From: Xenophilus azovorans DSM 13620
GTDB taxonomy: Bacteria > Pseudomonadota > Gammaproteobacteria > Burkholderiales > Burkholderiaceae_C
NCBI RefSeq assembly: GCF_000745855.1
Contig: NZ_KN050766.1
Coordinates: 28,932-92,931 of the forward strand
Direction: 5' to 3'
Length of the DNA stretch: 64,000 bases
Shown piece after piece: positions 28,602 to 41,327 of this stretch (within the stretch, counting starts at the first letter, position 1; every line of letters begins with the position of its first letter). The translations under genes and the position numbers were made by a program. The notes beneath the pieces were generated by a model that saw only the letters and a program-made list of their open reading frames with translations, made no database searches and was not told where the DNA came from.

Positions 28602-29093
28602 ATGAAACACATCATCGCCGTGCTGCTGGAGAACGAACCCGGCGCACTGTCCCGCGTGGTGGGCCTGTTCTCGGCCCGCGGCTACAACATCGAATCGCTG
28701 ACCGTCGCGCCGACCGAGGACGCGAGCCTGTCGCGGATGACCATCCAGACCACAGGCTCCGACGACATCATCGAGCAGATCACCAAGCACCTGAACCGCC
28801 TGATCGAGGTGGTGAAGGTGGTCGACCTGACCGAGGGCGCCTACACCGAGCGCGAGCTCATGATGGTGAAGGTACGCGCGGTGGGCAAGGAGCGCGAGGA
28901 GATGAAGCGCATGGTCGACATCTTCCGCGGCCGCATCATCGACGTCACCGACAAGAGCTACACCATCGAGCTCACCGGCGACCACGGCAAGAACGACGCC
29001 TTCCTCGACGCCATCGACCGCAGCGCCATCCTCGAGACGGTGCGCACCGGCCCGAGCGGCATCGGCCGCGGCGAGCGGATCCTGCGCGTCTGA
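28602..29093 (+). CDS. ilvH: acetolactate synthase, small regulatory subunit
   Basis: This is the regulatory subunit that binds valine and gives feedback control of IlvB. It has 163 residues. The N-terminal ACT domain opens HIIAVLLENEPGALSRVVGL with the FSARGYNIESLTV motif. The C-terminal domain (ELMMVKVRAVGKEREEM onward) completes the usual length. AAGAGGA provides the ribosome site. The spacer from ilvB is 116 bp and structured, unlike a simple operon junction, so separate control of subunit ratio is possible. Confidence 0.96.
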   Translation: MKHIIAVLLENEPGALSRVVGLFSARGYNIESLTVAPTEDASLSRMTIQTTGSDDIIEQITKHLNRLIEVVKVVDLTEGAYTERELMMVKVRAVGKEREEMKRMVDIFRGRIIDVTDKSYTIELTGDHGKNDAFLDAIDRSAILETVRTGPSGIGRGERILRV

Positions 29094-29121
29094 CGCTTCA
29101 CTTTGCAGGCTCAGCTCTTCA

Positions 29122-30227
<1,106 letters not shown>

Positions 30228-30248
30228 TCCGGGATTCCCGCCGAAACA

Positions 30249-30278
30249 AGGGCCACCGCGAAGGCGGTGGCCCTTTTT
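30249..30278 (+). terminator. Rho-independent terminator of ilvC
   Basis: An 11-bp perfect stem (AGGGCCACCGC / GCGGTGGCCCT) is followed by five T residues. Confidence 0.85.
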
Positions 30279-30332
30279 CGTTGACTACACTGCGTTTCCC
30301 CGCGTGCTGCGCGGGTGCTGGAGGCCGATTTC

Positions 30333-31157
30333 ATGCATGACGACACGCCCGCAAGCGAACCGCTTCCACGCAAGCGCCGCAAGGGCATCTACATCCTGCC
30401 CAACCTGTTCACGCTGGCCGCGCTGTTCGGCGGTTTCTACGCCATCGTGATGGCGATGAACGGGCGCTTCGACCTGGCCACCATCGGCGTGTTCGCGGCG
30501 ATGGTGCTGGACAGCCTGGACGGCCGCGTGGCGCGGATGACCAACACGCAGAGCGCCTTCGGCGAGCAGATGGACTCGCTGTCGGACATGGTGTCCTTCG
30601 GCGCGGCGCCGGCGCTGATCGCCTACGAATGGTCGCTCAAGGGCATGGGTCGCTGGGGCTGGATCGCCGCCTTCGTCTACTGCGCCTGCGCGGCGCTGCG
30701 CCTGGCGCGCTTCAACGTCAACACCGGCGTGGTGGACAAGCGCTGGTTCCAGGGGCTGCCTTCGCCGGCGGCGGCGGCGCTGGTCACCGGCTTCATCTGG
30801 CTGGTCACCGACTGGGGCAAGCGCGGCACCGGTGCCTTCGACCTGTCCTGGCAGCACATCACCTGGATCACCTTTTTCTTCACCCTGTATGCCGGGCTGA
30901 CGATGGTGACCAACGCGCCCTTCTACAGCTTCAAGGACATGCAGGTGAAAAGGAGTGTGCCCTTCGCCACCATCGTGCTCATCGCGCTGGGCATCGCCGT
31001 GATCAACATCCACCCGCCGACGGTGCTGTTCCTGCTGTTCGTGGCCTACGGCTTCAGCGGCTACGTGATCTATGCCTGGCGCAAGGCCAAGGGGCATCCG
31101 GTCAGCGTGATCAGCGTCTCCACCGACGAGCCCGATGAGCAGGGCCTGCATCGTTGA
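30333..31157 (+). CDS. pssA: CDP-diacylglycerol-serine O-phosphatidyltransferase
   Basis: This integral membrane enzyme makes phosphatidylserine, the precursor of phosphatidylethanolamine. It has 274 residues and about eight spans. The CDP-alcohol phosphatidyltransferase motif is spread over DSLDGRVAR and AFGEQMDSLSDMVSFG, with the essential Asp residues. The ATG was chosen for a GGAGG site eight bases upstream over a GTG 18 bp earlier. Location between ilvC and leuA is a conserved feature of this group of bacteria, as far as I recall. Confidence 0.93.
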   Translation: MHDDTPASEPLPRKRRKGIYILPNLFTLAALFGGFYAIVMAMNGRFDLATIGVFAAMVLDSLDGRVARMTNTQSAFGEQMDSLSDMVSFGAAPALIAYEWSLKGMGRWGWIAAFVYCACAALRLARFNVNTGVVDKRWFQGLPSPAAAALVTGFIWLVTDWGKRGTGAFDLSWQHITWITFFFTLYAGLTMVTNAPFYSFKDMQVKRSVPFATIVLIALGIAVINIHPPTVLFLLFVAYGFSGYVIYAWRKAKGHPVSVISVSTDEPDEQGLHR

Positions 31158-31165
31158 GAAGATGT

Positions 31166-31176
31166 GTGCTAAAGTC
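31166..31176 (+). promoter_or_regulatory. extended -10 promoter of the leuA leader
   Basis: TGCTAAAGT gives a TGn extension plus TAAAGT. The predicted start of transcription is about 31181-31183, only a few bases before the leader peptide ATG, which suggests a nearly leaderless leader peptide. The -35 region is weak. Confidence 0.4.
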
Positions 31177-31185
31177 GCCGCTCCC

Positions 31186-31242
31186 ATGAACGCGATGTCG
31201 CTGGCCCTACTACTGATTCCCCCGCACGGGCGGAGGCGGTAG
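31186..31242 (+). CDS. leuL: leu operon leader peptide
   Basis: This is an 18-residue reading frame, [18 protein letters not shown], containing four Leu within seven codons (CTG GCC CTA CTA CTG then ATT). CTA is rare in this GC-rich genome, where CTG and CTC dominate, so ribosome stalling when charged Leu-tRNA is scarce would be sensitive. The stop is followed 26 bp later by a perfect terminator and then leuA. This is the classic layout of transcription attenuation. It is below normal gene-finder size limits. Confidence 0.8.
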   Translation: MNAMSLALLLIPPHGRRR

Positions 31243-31268
31243 CGCGCACGCGTACACACGCAGACCTC

Positions 31269-31306
31269 ACGGCCCGTTCGCACCAGCAACGGGCCGTTTT
31301 GTTTTT
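31269..31306 (+). terminator. leuA attenuator terminator
   Basis: A perfect 10-bp stem (ACGGCCCGTT / AACGGGCCGT) with a 9-base loop is followed by TTTGTTTTT. It lies 40 bp before leuA. A competing pairing exists between ACGGGC in the leader peptide (about 31226) and GCCCGT in the left arm. Another perfect stem, ACCAGCAAC (31282) with GTTGCTGGT (31311), overlaps the right arm. Confidence 0.85.
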
Positions 31307-31346
31307 GGGTGTTGCTGGTCGGTTCAACCAACGCAGAGAAATCGAC

Positions 31347-33053
31347 ATGCTCCAGCAACCCAGCACCAAGTACCGCGCCTTCGCGCCCGTCGGCCTCAAG
31401 GACCGCACCTGGCCCGATGCCGTCCTGACCCGGGCGCCGATCTGGCTGTCGACCGACCTGCGCGACGGCAACCAGGCCCTGGTCGAGCCGATGGACGTGG
31501 CGCGCAAGATGCGCATGTTCGAGACGCTCGTGGCGATCGGCTTCAAGGAGATCGAGGTCGGCTTCCCCTCCGCCTCGCAGACCGAGTTCGACTTCGTGCG
31601 CAAGCTGATCGAGGAGGACCGCATCCCCGACGACGTGACGATCCAGGTGCTCACGCAGGCGCGCGACCACCTCATCGAGCGCACCTTCGAGGCCTTGCAG
31701 GGCGTGCCGCGCGCCATCGTCCACCTCTACAACGCCGTCGCGCCGGTGATGCGCCGCGTGGTGCTCGGCCTCGACGAGGACGGCATCGTCGAGCTGGCCG
31801 TGAGCCATGCCCGCATGTTCAAGGAACAGGCCGCGCGCCAGCCGGACACGCAGTGGACCTTCCAGTACTCGCCCGAGATGTTCTCGGGCACCGACCTGGC
31901 CTTCTCCAAGCGCGTGGTCGATGCGGTGACCGAAGTGTGGGCGCCGACGCCCGCGCACAAGTGCATCGTCAACCTGCCTTCGACGGTGGAGCACTCCACG
32001 CCCAACATCTTCGCGGACATGATCGAGTGGATGCATCGCCACCTGGCGCGGCGCGATGCGATCGTCCTCTCGGTCCACCCGCACAACGACCGTGGCACCG
32101 GCACGGCGGCCGCCGAGTTCGCGCTGATGGCCGGCGCCGACCGGCTCGAGGGCTGCCTGTTCGGCAACGGCGAGCGCACCGGCAACCTCGACGTCGTGAA
32201 CGTCGCGCTCAACCTCTACACGCAGGGCGTCTCGCCGGGGCTGGACTTCTCCAACATCGACGAGATCCGCGCCACGGTCGAGCACTGCAACCAGATCCCG
32301 GTGCATCCGCGCCATCCCTATGTGGGCGATCTGGTCTACACCTCCTTCTCGGGCTCGCACCAGGACGCGATCAAGAAGGCCTTCGCCGCGCGCAGGGAAG
32401 ACGAGATCTGGGACATGCCCTACCTGCCCATCGACCCGAAGGACGTGGGCCGCAGCTACGAGGCGGTGATCCGCGTCAACAGCCAGTCGGGCAAGGGCGG
32501 CATCTCGTACCTGCTCGAGAGCGAATACGGCCTGGCCTTGCCGCGCCGCCTGCAGATCGAGTTCAGCCAGGCGGTTCAGCGCGTGATGGACACCGAGGGC
32601 AAGGAGCTCACCGCCGCCGACATCTGGCAGATCTTCCGCAGCGAGTACCGCATGGGCGCGGAGCACGGCCTGCGCCACCACGTGGTCGAGGCGCACGATG
32701 GGGGCGTCGTCTCGATGCACGGCGACCTGGCGTGGGCCGGCGAGGTGCATGCCGTCGAAGGGCGCGGCAACGGGCCGATCGACGCCTTCAGCCGCGCGCT
32801 GGAGCGGGCCACCGGCCATGCCGTCCGCGTGATCGACTACCAGCAGCACGCCATCGGCGGCGGCGCCGACGCGCGCTCGGTCGCCTACGTCGAGATGCGG
32901 GTGGACGACTCGCAGACGCTGTTCGGCGTGGGCATCGACGCCGACACCACGGCCGCCGCCTTCAAGGCGATCGTCTGCGGCGTGCAGCGGGCGCAGCAGG
33001 GCGCCGGCGGCGGGGCACAATCGCAGGTTGCCGAAGAAGCCGTCGCGGCCTGA
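31347..33053 (+). CDS. leuA: 2-isopropylmalate synthase, LeuA type 2
   Basis: This enzyme condenses acetyl-CoA with 2-ketoisovalerate, committing carbon to leucine. It has 568 residues, the long type found in fungi and actinobacteria. The opening [19 protein letters not shown] is diagnostic. The catalytic metal-binding segment is [15 protein letters not shown], and His ligands lie in [18 protein letters not shown]. The C-terminal leucine-feedback domain ends in an Ala-rich tail. It is preceded by a leader peptide and attenuator and is followed by a second, unrelated-type leuA 42 bp downstream. Confidence 0.92.
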   Translation: MLQQPSTKYRAFAPVGLKDRTWPDAVLTRAPIWLSTDLRDGNQALVEPMDVARKMRMFETLVAIGFKEIEVGFPSASQTEFDFVRKLIEEDRIPDDVTIQVLTQARDHLIERTFEALQGVPRAIVHLYNAVAPVMRRVVLGLDEDGIVELAVSHARMFKEQAARQPDTQWTFQYSPEMFSGTDLAFSKRVVDAVTEVWAPTPAHKCIVNLPSTVEHSTPNIFADMIEWMHRHLARRDAIVLSVHPHNDRGTGTAAAEFALMAGADRLEGCLFGNGERTGNLDVVNVALNLYTQGVSPGLDFSNIDEIRATVEHCNQIPVHPRHPYVGDLVYTSFSGSHQDAIKKAFAARREDEIWDMPYLPIDPKDVGRSYEAVIRVNSQSGKGGISYLLESEYGLALPRRLQIEFSQAVQRVMDTEGKELTAADIWQIFRSEYRMGAEHGLRHHVVEAHDGGVVSMHGDLAWAGEVHAVEGRGNGPIDAFSRALERATGHAVRVIDYQQHAIGGGADARSVAYVEMRVDDSQTLFGVGIDADTTAAAFKAIVCGVQRAQQGAGGGAQSQVAEEAVAA

Positions 33054-33095
33054 GCCTGCGCGCAGGGTGGTTCGGACGACACAAAGGAGCACACG

Positions 33096-34634
33096 ATGAC
33101 CGACAAGCTGATCATTTTCGACACCACCCTGCGCGACGGCGAGCAGTCGCCCGGCGCCTCGATGACGCGCGACGAGAAGATGCGCATCGCCAAGCAGCTC
33201 GAGCGGCTGAAGGTCGACGTGATCGAGGCGGGCTTCCCGGCCAGTTCCAACGGCGACTTCGAGTGCGTGAAGGCCATCGCCAACACGATCAAGGACTCGG
33301 TGGTGTGCGGCCTCTCGCGCGCCAACGACCGCGACATCTCGCGCGCAGCCGAGGCGCTCGAGGGCGCGGCGCGCGGGCGCATCCACACCTTCATCGCGAC
33401 CAGTCCGCTGCACATGGAGAAGAAGCTGCGCATGTCGCCCGAGGAGGTGCACGAGCAGGCCCGGCTGGCGGTGCGCTTCGCGCGCAACAAGGTGGCCGAC
33501 GTGGAGTTCAGCCCCGAGGACGGCTACCGCAGCGACGTGGACTTCCTGTGCCGTGTGCTGGAGACGGTGATCGCCGAGGGCGCCACCACCATCAACGTGC
33601 CCGACACCGTCGGCTACGCGATCCCCGAGCTGTACGGCAACTTCATCCGCACGCTGCGCGAGCGCATCCCGAACAGCGACAAGGCCGTCTGGTCCGTGCA
33701 CTGCCACAACGACCTGGGCATGGCCGTGGCCAACTCGCTGGCCGGCGTGAAGATCGGCGGCGCGCGCCAGGTGGAGTGCACCATCAACGGCCTGGGCGAG
33801 CGTGCCGGCAACTGCTCGCTCGAGGAGATCGTGATGGCCGTGAAGACCCGCAGGGACTACTTCGGCCTGGACGTGGGCATCGCCACCGAGCACATCGTGC
33901 CGGCCAGCCGCATGGTCAGCCAGACCACCGGCTTCGTGGTGCAGCCCAACAAGGCGGTGGTCGGCGCCAACGCCTTCGCGCACGCCTCGGGCATCCACCA
34001 GGACGGCGTGCTCAAGGCGCGCGACACCTACGAGATCATGCGCGCCGAGGACGTGGGCTGGAGCGCCAACAAGATCGTGCTGGGCAAGCTCTCGGGCCGC
34101 AACGCCTTCAAGCAGCGCCTGCAGGAACTGGGCGTGGAGATGGACAGCGAGGCCGATGTCAACGCCGCCTTCCTGCGCTTCAAGGAACTGGCCGACCGCA
34201 AGGCCGAGATCTTCGACGAGGACATCCTGGCGCTGGTCAGCGACGAGAGCAGCTCGAACGTCGGCGAGCGCTTCGGCTTCGTCTCGCTGGCCCAGCACAG
34301 CGAGACCGGCGAGCGCCCCCACGCCCGGGTGGTGTTCACCGTCGAGGGCAGGGAGGTGACCGGAGAATCGGACGGCAACGGGCCGGTCGACGCGTCCCTC
34401 AAGGCCATCGAGTCGCACGTGAAAAGCGGCGCCGAGATGGTGCTTTACTCGGTCAACGCCATTTCGGGCTCGACCGAAAGCCAAGGGGAAGTTACAGTTC
34501 GGTTACAAAATGCCGGGCGGGTGGTGAACGGCGTGGGTGCCGATCCCGATATCGTCGTCGCTTCCGCCAAGGCATATCTGAGTGCTCTCAACAAGTTACA
34601 GAGCCAAGCTGAACGAGTGGCAGCGCAGGGGTAG
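33096..34634 (+). CDS. leuA: 2-isopropylmalate synthase, LeuA type 1
   Basis: This is a second isopropylmalate synthase, of the classical bacterial type (512 residues). The catalytic motif [16 protein letters not shown] opens the TIM barrel, and the metal-binding [16 protein letters not shown] and [19 protein letters not shown] segments follow. The [11 protein letters not shown] motif is intact. The C-terminal regulatory domain is complete ([21 protein letters not shown]). An AAAGGAG site precedes the ATG. Homocitrate or citramalate synthase activity cannot be fully excluded, but length and motifs favour LeuA. It is probably cotranscribed with the type 2 gene. Confidence 0.92.
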   Translation: MTDKLIIFDTTLRDGEQSPGASMTRDEKMRIAKQLERLKVDVIEAGFPASSNGDFECVKAIANTIKDSVVCGLSRANDRDISRAAEALEGAARGRIHTFIATSPLHMEKKLRMSPEEVHEQARLAVRFARNKVADVEFSPEDGYRSDVDFLCRVLETVIAEGATTINVPDTVGYAIPELYGNFIRTLRERIPNSDKAVWSVHCHNDLGMAVANSLAGVKIGGARQVECTINGLGERAGNCSLEEIVMAVKTRRDYFGLDVGIATEHIVPASRMVSQTTGFVVQPNKAVVGANAFAHASGIHQDGVLKARDTYEIMRAEDVGWSANKIVLGKLSGRNAFKQRLQELGVEMDSEADVNAAFLRFKELADRKAEIFDEDILALVSDESSSNVGERFGFVSLAQHSETGERPHARVVFTVEGREVTGESDGNGPVDASLKAIESHVKSGAEMVLYSVNAISGSTESQGEVTVRLQNAGRVVNGVGADPDIVVASAKAYLSALNKLQSQAERVAAQG

Positions 34635-34752
34635 GTTTTCGGGCGTTTCTGGCTCTTGAAATGAAGAAGGGAACGCAAGTAACTGATATTGCGGCCCTTT
34701 TTCTAATTGGATAGACTGCGGCACCTGTTCTGACGCCGCTGGAGATTTATTG

Positions 34753-35943
34753 ATGCCCGAAGCCCCCGTACCTTTGGTTACGCCTCGAGCCTTCTCCCGG
34801 CGTCTGACCGGCGCCCTGCGCCTGTTCGCCATCGCGCTGTGCGCCTCGGCCTTCCTGCTGCCGGGCGCGCATGCCGCCAAGGCTGCGGCCAAGAAACCGG
34901 CCGCCAGTGCGAAAAAGGCCGTGGCGAGCGCCAGCGGCAAATCGAAGGCGGCGGCTGCCTCCCAATCCAAGAGCGTCAAAAAGGCGGCGTCCTCCAAGCG
35001 CACGGCATCGGCCGACCGTGTGGTGCGCGGCGGCCGCAACGTGGTGGCGACGGTGCGCAAGAAGGGCGGCAAGACGGTGGTGGCGGTGCAGCGCCGTTCC
35101 GTGGTGCGGGTGGCCGACGTGCCGCCGCCGCGGCTGTCCTTCGGCCAGATGGCCGGGCTGCAGAACACCGACGACCCGCTCGATCTGCGCTCCAGCGCCG
35201 CCCTGGTGATCGACCAGGACACGCGCGAGGTGCTGTTCAGCAAGAACGACCATGCGGTGCTGCCCATCGCCTCGCTGACCAAGCTGATGACGGGCCTGCT
35301 CATCAGCGAGGCGCGCCTGCCGATGGACGAGCTCGTCACCATCACGCAGGACGACGTCGACACGGAAAAGGGCAGCAGCTCGCGCCTGCGCGTGGGCTCG
35401 ACGCTCTCGCGCGGCGAACTGCTGCACCTGGCGCTGATGTCCAGCGAAAACCGCGCCGCGCATGCGCTGGGCCGCACCTATCCCGGCGGCATGAGCACCT
35501 TCGTGAGCGTGATGAACGCCAAGGCGCGCATGCTGGGCATGCACGACACCCGCTACGTCGAGCCCACCGGCCTGTCGCCGCGCAACCAGTCGACGGCGCA
35601 GGACCTGGCCACCCTGGTGAGCGCGGCGTCCAGCGACGCGCTGCTGCGCGAACTGACGACCTCGCCGGAGCACCAGGTCGAGATCGGCAACCGCGTGCTG
35701 CAATTCAACACCACCAACCGGCTGGTGCGCAGCCCCGACTGGGACATCGGCCTGCAGAAGACGGGCTACATCTCCGAGGCGGGCCAGTGCCTGGTGATGC
35801 AGGCCAAAGTGGCCGGGCGCAAGATCATCATGGTGTTCCTGGATTCGGCCGGCAAGTTCAGCCGGATCGCCGATGCGGAACGCGTGCGCCGCTGGGTGGA
35901 GTCCACCCACTTCCATGCGTTGAGCGCGCAGGCGGCGAGTTGA
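34753..35943 (+). CDS. pbpG: D-alanyl-D-alanine endopeptidase / carboxypeptidase (PBP7-like, peptidase S11)
   Basis: This periplasmic penicillin-binding protein trims peptidoglycan cross-links. It has 396 residues. The signal peptide (about 12-42, ending GAHA) is followed by an Ala/Lys-rich basic linker (about 43-120), which is longer than in enteric homologues. The active site has the SxxK box in PIASLTKLMTG, SEN in MSSENRAAHALG and KTG in LQKTGYISEAG. The ATG follows a possible TTG start. The gene ends at a strong bidirectional terminator. Confidence 0.92.
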   Translation: MPEAPVPLVTPRAFSRRLTGALRLFAIALCASAFLLPGAHAAKAAAKKPAASAKKAVASASGKSKAAAASQSKSVKKAASSKRTASADRVVRGGRNVVATVRKKGGKTVVAVQRRSVVRVADVPPPRLSFGQMAGLQNTDDPLDLRSSAALVIDQDTREVLFSKNDHAVLPIASLTKLMTGLLISEARLPMDELVTITQDDVDTEKGSSSRLRVGSTLSRGELLHLALMSSENRAAHALGRTYPGGMSTFVSVMNAKARMLGMHDTRYVEPTGLSPRNQSTAQDLATLVSAASSDALLRELTTSPEHQVEIGNRVLQFNTTNRLVRSPDWDIGLQKTGYISEAGQCLVMQAKVAGRKIIMVFLDSAGKFSRIADAERVRRWVESTHFHALSAQAAS

Positions 35944-35978
35944 GGGCGGCAGGCGCTGATCCTGCAACGAGAAGAAAA

Positions 35979-36002
35979 AAGGGGCCTGAAGGCCCCTTTT
36001 TC
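35979..36002. terminator. bidirectional terminator after pbpG
   Basis: The stem AAGGGGCC/GGCCCCTT has A residues on the left and five T residues on the right, so it can work on both strands. Confidence 0.85.
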
Positions 36003-36005
36003 ATC

Positions 36006-36077
36006 GCCGGGCCGCCCCAAGATGAAAAAGCATCCCCTCGGGGGATCGGGCAAGCGCGAAGCGGTTGGCCGAGGGGC
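36006..36077 (+). repeat. dispersed repeat family B, copy 3
   Basis: It opens GCCGGGCCGCCCCAAG and continues to CCCCTCGGGGG and GCGAAGCGGTTGGCCGAGGG. It is the intergenic member of the family whose other copies sit inside two genes in this window. Confidence 0.65.
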
Positions 36078-36083
36078 CATCCT

Positions 36084-36893
36084 TCATGCCGATGCGGCAG
36101 CCCCGTCGCCCGGCGCGGCGCCGGTGTACCCCAGCGCTACCGAGATGTCGTTGGCGGTGGCCTGCAGCTTGGGCAGCCAGCCGTCGTCCAGCCGGTCCGC
36201 CGGGGCCGAGATCGACAGCCCCGCCACCAGCTTGCCCTGGTCGTCGTAGATGCCGGCGGCCATGCAGCGCACGCCCAGTTCCAGCTCCTCGTTGTCGCGC
36301 GCGATGCCGTACTGGCGCGCCCGGGAGAGCTCGCGCTCCAGCACCGGCAACTGGGTGATGCTGTTGCGCGTGTGGCCGGCCAGCCCGGTGCGGGTGGCAT
36401 AGGTGCGCACGCGCTGCGGGTCCTCGGCGGCCAGGAAGAGCTTGCCCGTGGAGGTGAGGTGCAGCGGCGCGCGGCCGCCGATGGCGCGCACCACCTGCAT
36501 GCCCGAGCGCTCGCTGTAGGCGCGTTCCACGTAGACGATCTCGTCGCCCTGGCGCACGCTCAGGTTGACGGGCTGCTGCGTCAGCCGGTGCAGCTCGCGC
36601 ATCGGGCCGAGCGCCGCGTCGCGCACGTTCAGCCGCGCCTTGACCATATTGCCCAGCTCCAGCAGCCGCATGCCCAGCCGGTAGCTGCCGGCCTCGGGCC
36701 GGTCGACGAAGCGGCCGACCGCCAGGTCGTTGAGGATGCGGTGGGTGGTGGAAGGGTGCAGCCCCGTCTTCTCGCTGATCTCCTTGAGCGAGATCGCCTC
36801 CTCGCGCGAGGCCAGCACGTCGATCAGCGCGAACATGCGCTCGATGACCTGGATGACCGGGGTGGCGGGGGCGTCGGCTTGGGCTTTTCTCAT
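36084..36893 (-). CDS. IclR family transcriptional regulator
   Basis: This is a 269-residue regulator. The N-terminal winged helix (about 15-75) includes LKEISEKTGLHPSTTHRILNDL. The C-terminal IclR effector domain includes HLTSTGKLFLAA and RDNEELELGVRCMAAGIYDD. The inducer and targets are unknown. Starts at 36893 and 36923 are both possible; neither has a clear ribosome site. It lies 34 bp or less after bpt on the same strand, which may mean cotranscription rather than a functional link. Confidence 0.88.
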   Translation of the reverse strand: MRKAQADAPATPVIQVIERMFALIDVLASREEAISLKEISEKTGLHPSTTHRILNDLAVGRFVDRPEAGSYRLGMRLLELGNMVKARLNVRDAALGPMRELHRLTQQPVNLSVRQGDEIVYVERAYSERSGMQVVRAIGGRAPLHLTSTGKLFLAAEDPQRVRTYATRTGLAGHTRNSITQLPVLERELSRARQYGIARDNEELELGVRCMAAGIYDDQGKLVAGLSISAPADRLDDGWLPKLQATANDISVALGYTGAAPGDGAAASA

Positions 36894-36927
36894 GAGGGCA
36901 GGGCGTTCGGCAACGCCTGCCATTTTA

Positions 36928-37686
36928 TTACGTGAAATCGGATCTTGTCGCCGGGGGCGGCTGCCAGCGGCCGCCGACCAGCACCTCGTGCGGCTCGAAG
37001 CGCGCCTTGTAGCCCATCTTGTCGCTCTCGGCGATCCAGTAGCCCAGGTAGACGTACGGCAGCCGCAGCTCGCGCGCCTGGGCGATCTGCCACAGCACGC
37101 CGTAGGTGCCGTAGGCGGTGCCGGGCTCGGGCTCGTAGAAGGTGTAGACGGCCGAGATGCCGTCGTTGAGCACGTCCAGGATCGACACCATCTTCAGTGC
37201 GCCGGGGCTGCCGTCGGGCCGCGTCTCGCGGAACTCCACCAGCCGCGAGTTGACGCGGCTTTGCAGCAGGAACTGGGTGTACTGGTCGATGCTGTCGTGG
37301 TCCATGCCACCGCCGGCGTGGCGGCCGTTCTGGTAGCGCAGGTAGAGCTGGTAGTGCTCCGGCACGAAGCACAGGCGCAGCACGCGCACCTGCAGGCCGG
37401 CGTGCCGCTTCCAGGCGCGACGCTGGCTGCGGGTGGGCTGGAAGCGGTCGGCCAGCACGCGCAGCGGCACGCAGGCGCGGCAACCGTCGCAGTAGGGCCG
37501 GTAGGTGAACATGCCGCTGCGGCGGAAGCCCCCCGTGACCAGGTCGGAGTAGACGTCGTTGTTGATCTGGTGGCTGGGCGTGGCCACCTGCGAGCGGGCC
37601 TGGCGCGCCGGCAGGTAGCTGCACGGGTAGGGCGCCGTGGCGTAGAACTGCAGCGTCTGGAGCGGGAGATCCTTGAGATGCGTCAC
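36928..37686 (-). CDS. bpt: aspartate/glutamate leucyltransferase
   Basis: This enzyme attaches Leu from Leu-tRNA to proteins with N-terminal Asp or Glu, marking them for ClpS/ClpAP degradation. It has 252 residues. The N-terminal ATE domain has the cysteine-containing PYPCSYLP segment and the [12 protein letters not shown] cluster. The C-terminal domain shows YVYLGYWI and [10 protein letters not shown]. It starts with GTG overlapping the aat stop (GTGA). Pairing with aat places both bacterial N-degron transferases in one unit. Confidence 0.93.
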   Translation of the reverse strand: MTHLKDLPLQTLQFYATAPYPCSYLPARQARSQVATPSHQINNDVYSDLVTGGFRRSGMFTYRPYCDGCRACVPLRVLADRFQPTRSQRRAWKRHAGLQVRVLRLCFVPEHYQLYLRYQNGRHAGGGMDHDSIDQYTQFLLQSRVNSRLVEFRETRPDGSPGALKMVSILDVLNDGISAVYTFYEPEPGTAYGTYGVLWQIAQARELRLPYVYLGYWIAESDKMGYKARFEPHEVLVGGRWQPPPATRSDFT

Positions 37687-38450
37687 GGCGCGAGGGCTGG
37701 CGGCAGGAGTTCGTTCCAGTATAGGGATTCGAAGCGCCATGACGGCGGCGGGGGCAGCGCGGTGGCCCGCGCCACGTGGGCGACGAAGCGCTCGCGCGGC
37801 CATTCGCACGCGCCCAGGCTGGCCAGGTGGCGGGTGTTCTGCTGGCAGTCGATCGCCTCGACGCCGTGCCGGCGGCACAAGCATGCCAGCGCCGCCAGGG
37901 CGATCTTCGAGGCATCGGTGCGGCGGGCGAACATCGACTCGCCGAACACCATGCGCCCGATGCCGACGCAGTACAGGCCGCCGGCCAGTTCGCCGTCGAT
38001 CCAGGTCTCGACGCTGTGGGCGTGGCCGGCCCGGTGCAGGGCGAGGTAGGCCGCCTGCATCTCGGGCACGATCCAGGTGCCCGACTGGCCGGCGCGCGGC
38101 GCCTCGGCGCAGGCGGCGATGACGGCGGCGAAGCCGTGGTCCACGCGGATCTCGCAGCGCGCCGCGTCGGCGCGGAAGGCCTGCAGCGCCTTGCGCAGCG
38201 AGCGGTGCAGGCGGAACCCGGCCACCGGCAGCACCATGCGCGGGTCGGGGCTCCACCACAGGATGGGCTGCTCGTCGCCGAACCAGGGGAAGATGCCGTG
38301 CCGGTAGGCGTCCAGCAGCGTGTCGACGTCCAGCGCGCCGCCGCCGGCCAGCAGGCCGGGCACCGGATCGCCCTCCGCCCAGGCGGCGGCCACCGGCGGG
38401 AAGGGTGCGCCGGGTTCGAGCCAGGTCAGGGGGCGGTGGCGGGGCTGCAA
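37683..38450 (-). CDS. aat: leucyl/phenylalanyl-tRNA-protein transferase
   Basis: This enzyme adds Leu or Phe to N-terminal Arg or Lys of proteins for degradation by the N-degron pathway. It has 255 residues. Conserved blocks are [25 protein letters not shown] in the N-terminal part, [28 protein letters not shown] and [14 protein letters not shown]. The TTG start gives the family's short lead-in before [10 protein letters not shown]. Longer readings upstream are Arg/Pro noise. It overlaps bpt by 4 bp. Confidence 0.92.
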   Translation of the reverse strand: MQPRHRPLTWLEPGAPFPPVAAAWAEGDPVPGLLAGGGALDVDTLLDAYRHGIFPWFGDEQPILWWSPDPRMVLPVAGFRLHRSLRKALQAFRADAARCEIRVDHGFAAVIAACAEAPRAGQSGTWIVPEMQAAYLALHRAGHAHSVETWIDGELAGGLYCVGIGRMVFGESMFARRTDASKIALAALACLCRRHGVEAIDCQQNTRHLASLGACEWPRERFVAHVARATALPPPPSWRFESLYWNELLPPALAP

Positions 38451-38502
38451 GATCGGTCGGGATGGGCGTGGAGGGGAGCGCCCATTCTCGGCCGAGCCGC
38501 GC

Positions 38503-40603
<2,101 letters not shown>

Positions 40604-40666
40604 GCGGGTGCGCGAACTCCGGCGCCGCATTCCATCTCGAACCCCGCTTTCCTTCCTCCGAACGCC

Positions 40667-41326
40667 ATGCGCCTGCTGCTGCTCGAAGACGACCTGATGA
40701 TCGGCGAGACCGTGCTCGATCTGCTGCGCGCCGAGCACTACGCCGTCGACTGGGTCAAGGACGGCGAGATGGCCGACACGGCGCTGCGCACCCAGGACTA
40801 CGACCTGGTGCTGCTGGACCTGGGCGTGCCCCGGATGGACGGCCTGGACGTGCTGCGCGCCCTGCGCGCGCGCAAGCAGCGCATGCCGGTGCTGATCGCC
40901 ACCGCACGCGACTCGGTCGAGCAGCGCGTGCAGGGGCTGGACGCCGGCGCCGACGACTACGTGCTCAAGCCCTACGACCTGGACGAGCTGCTGGCCCGCA
41001 TCCGCGCGCTGCTGCGCCGCGCCGCCGGGCGGGCCGAGCCGGTGTTCGAGCACCGCGGCGTGAGCCTGAACCCCGCGACCCGCGAGGCGGCGGTGGACGG
41101 CAGGCCGGTGGTGCTGTCGGCGCGCGAATGGGCGGTGCTGGAGCCGCTGATCGCCCGGCCCGGCATCGTGCTCTCGCGCGCCCAGCTCGAGGAGAAGCTC
41201 TACGGCTGGAAGGACGAGATCAGCAGCAACGCGGTGGAGGTGTACGTGCACGGCCTGCGCCGCAAGCTGGGCGCCGACCTGATCCGCACCGTGCGCGGCG
41301 TCGGCTACACGGTGCCGAAAGAATGA
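40667..41326 (+). CDS. OmpR/PhoB family response regulator
   Basis: This is a two-component response regulator of 219 residues. The receiver domain carries the phospho-acceptor Asp51 (LVLLDLGVPR), acidic pocket residues in LLEDD, and Lys in VLKPYD. The C-terminal winged helix includes SSNAVEVYVHGLRRKLG and RTVRGVGYTVP. It is closest in look to the QseB/TctD group. Its kinase gene follows, but a 117-bp repeat has been inserted between them. A direct repeat TTAAG-N6-CTAAG before the HtrA gene is a candidate binding site. Confidence 0.92.
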   Translation: MRLLLLEDDLMIGETVLDLLRAEHYAVDWVKDGEMADTALRTQDYDLVLLDLGVPRMDGLDVLRALRARKQRMPVLIATARDSVEQRVQGLDAGADDYVLKPYDLDELLARIRALLRRAAGRAEPVFEHRGVSLNPATREAAVDGRPVVLSAREWAVLEPLIARPGIVLSRAQLEEKLYGWKDEISSNAVEVYVHGLRRKLGADLIRTVRGVGYTVPKE

Positions 41327-41327
41327 C

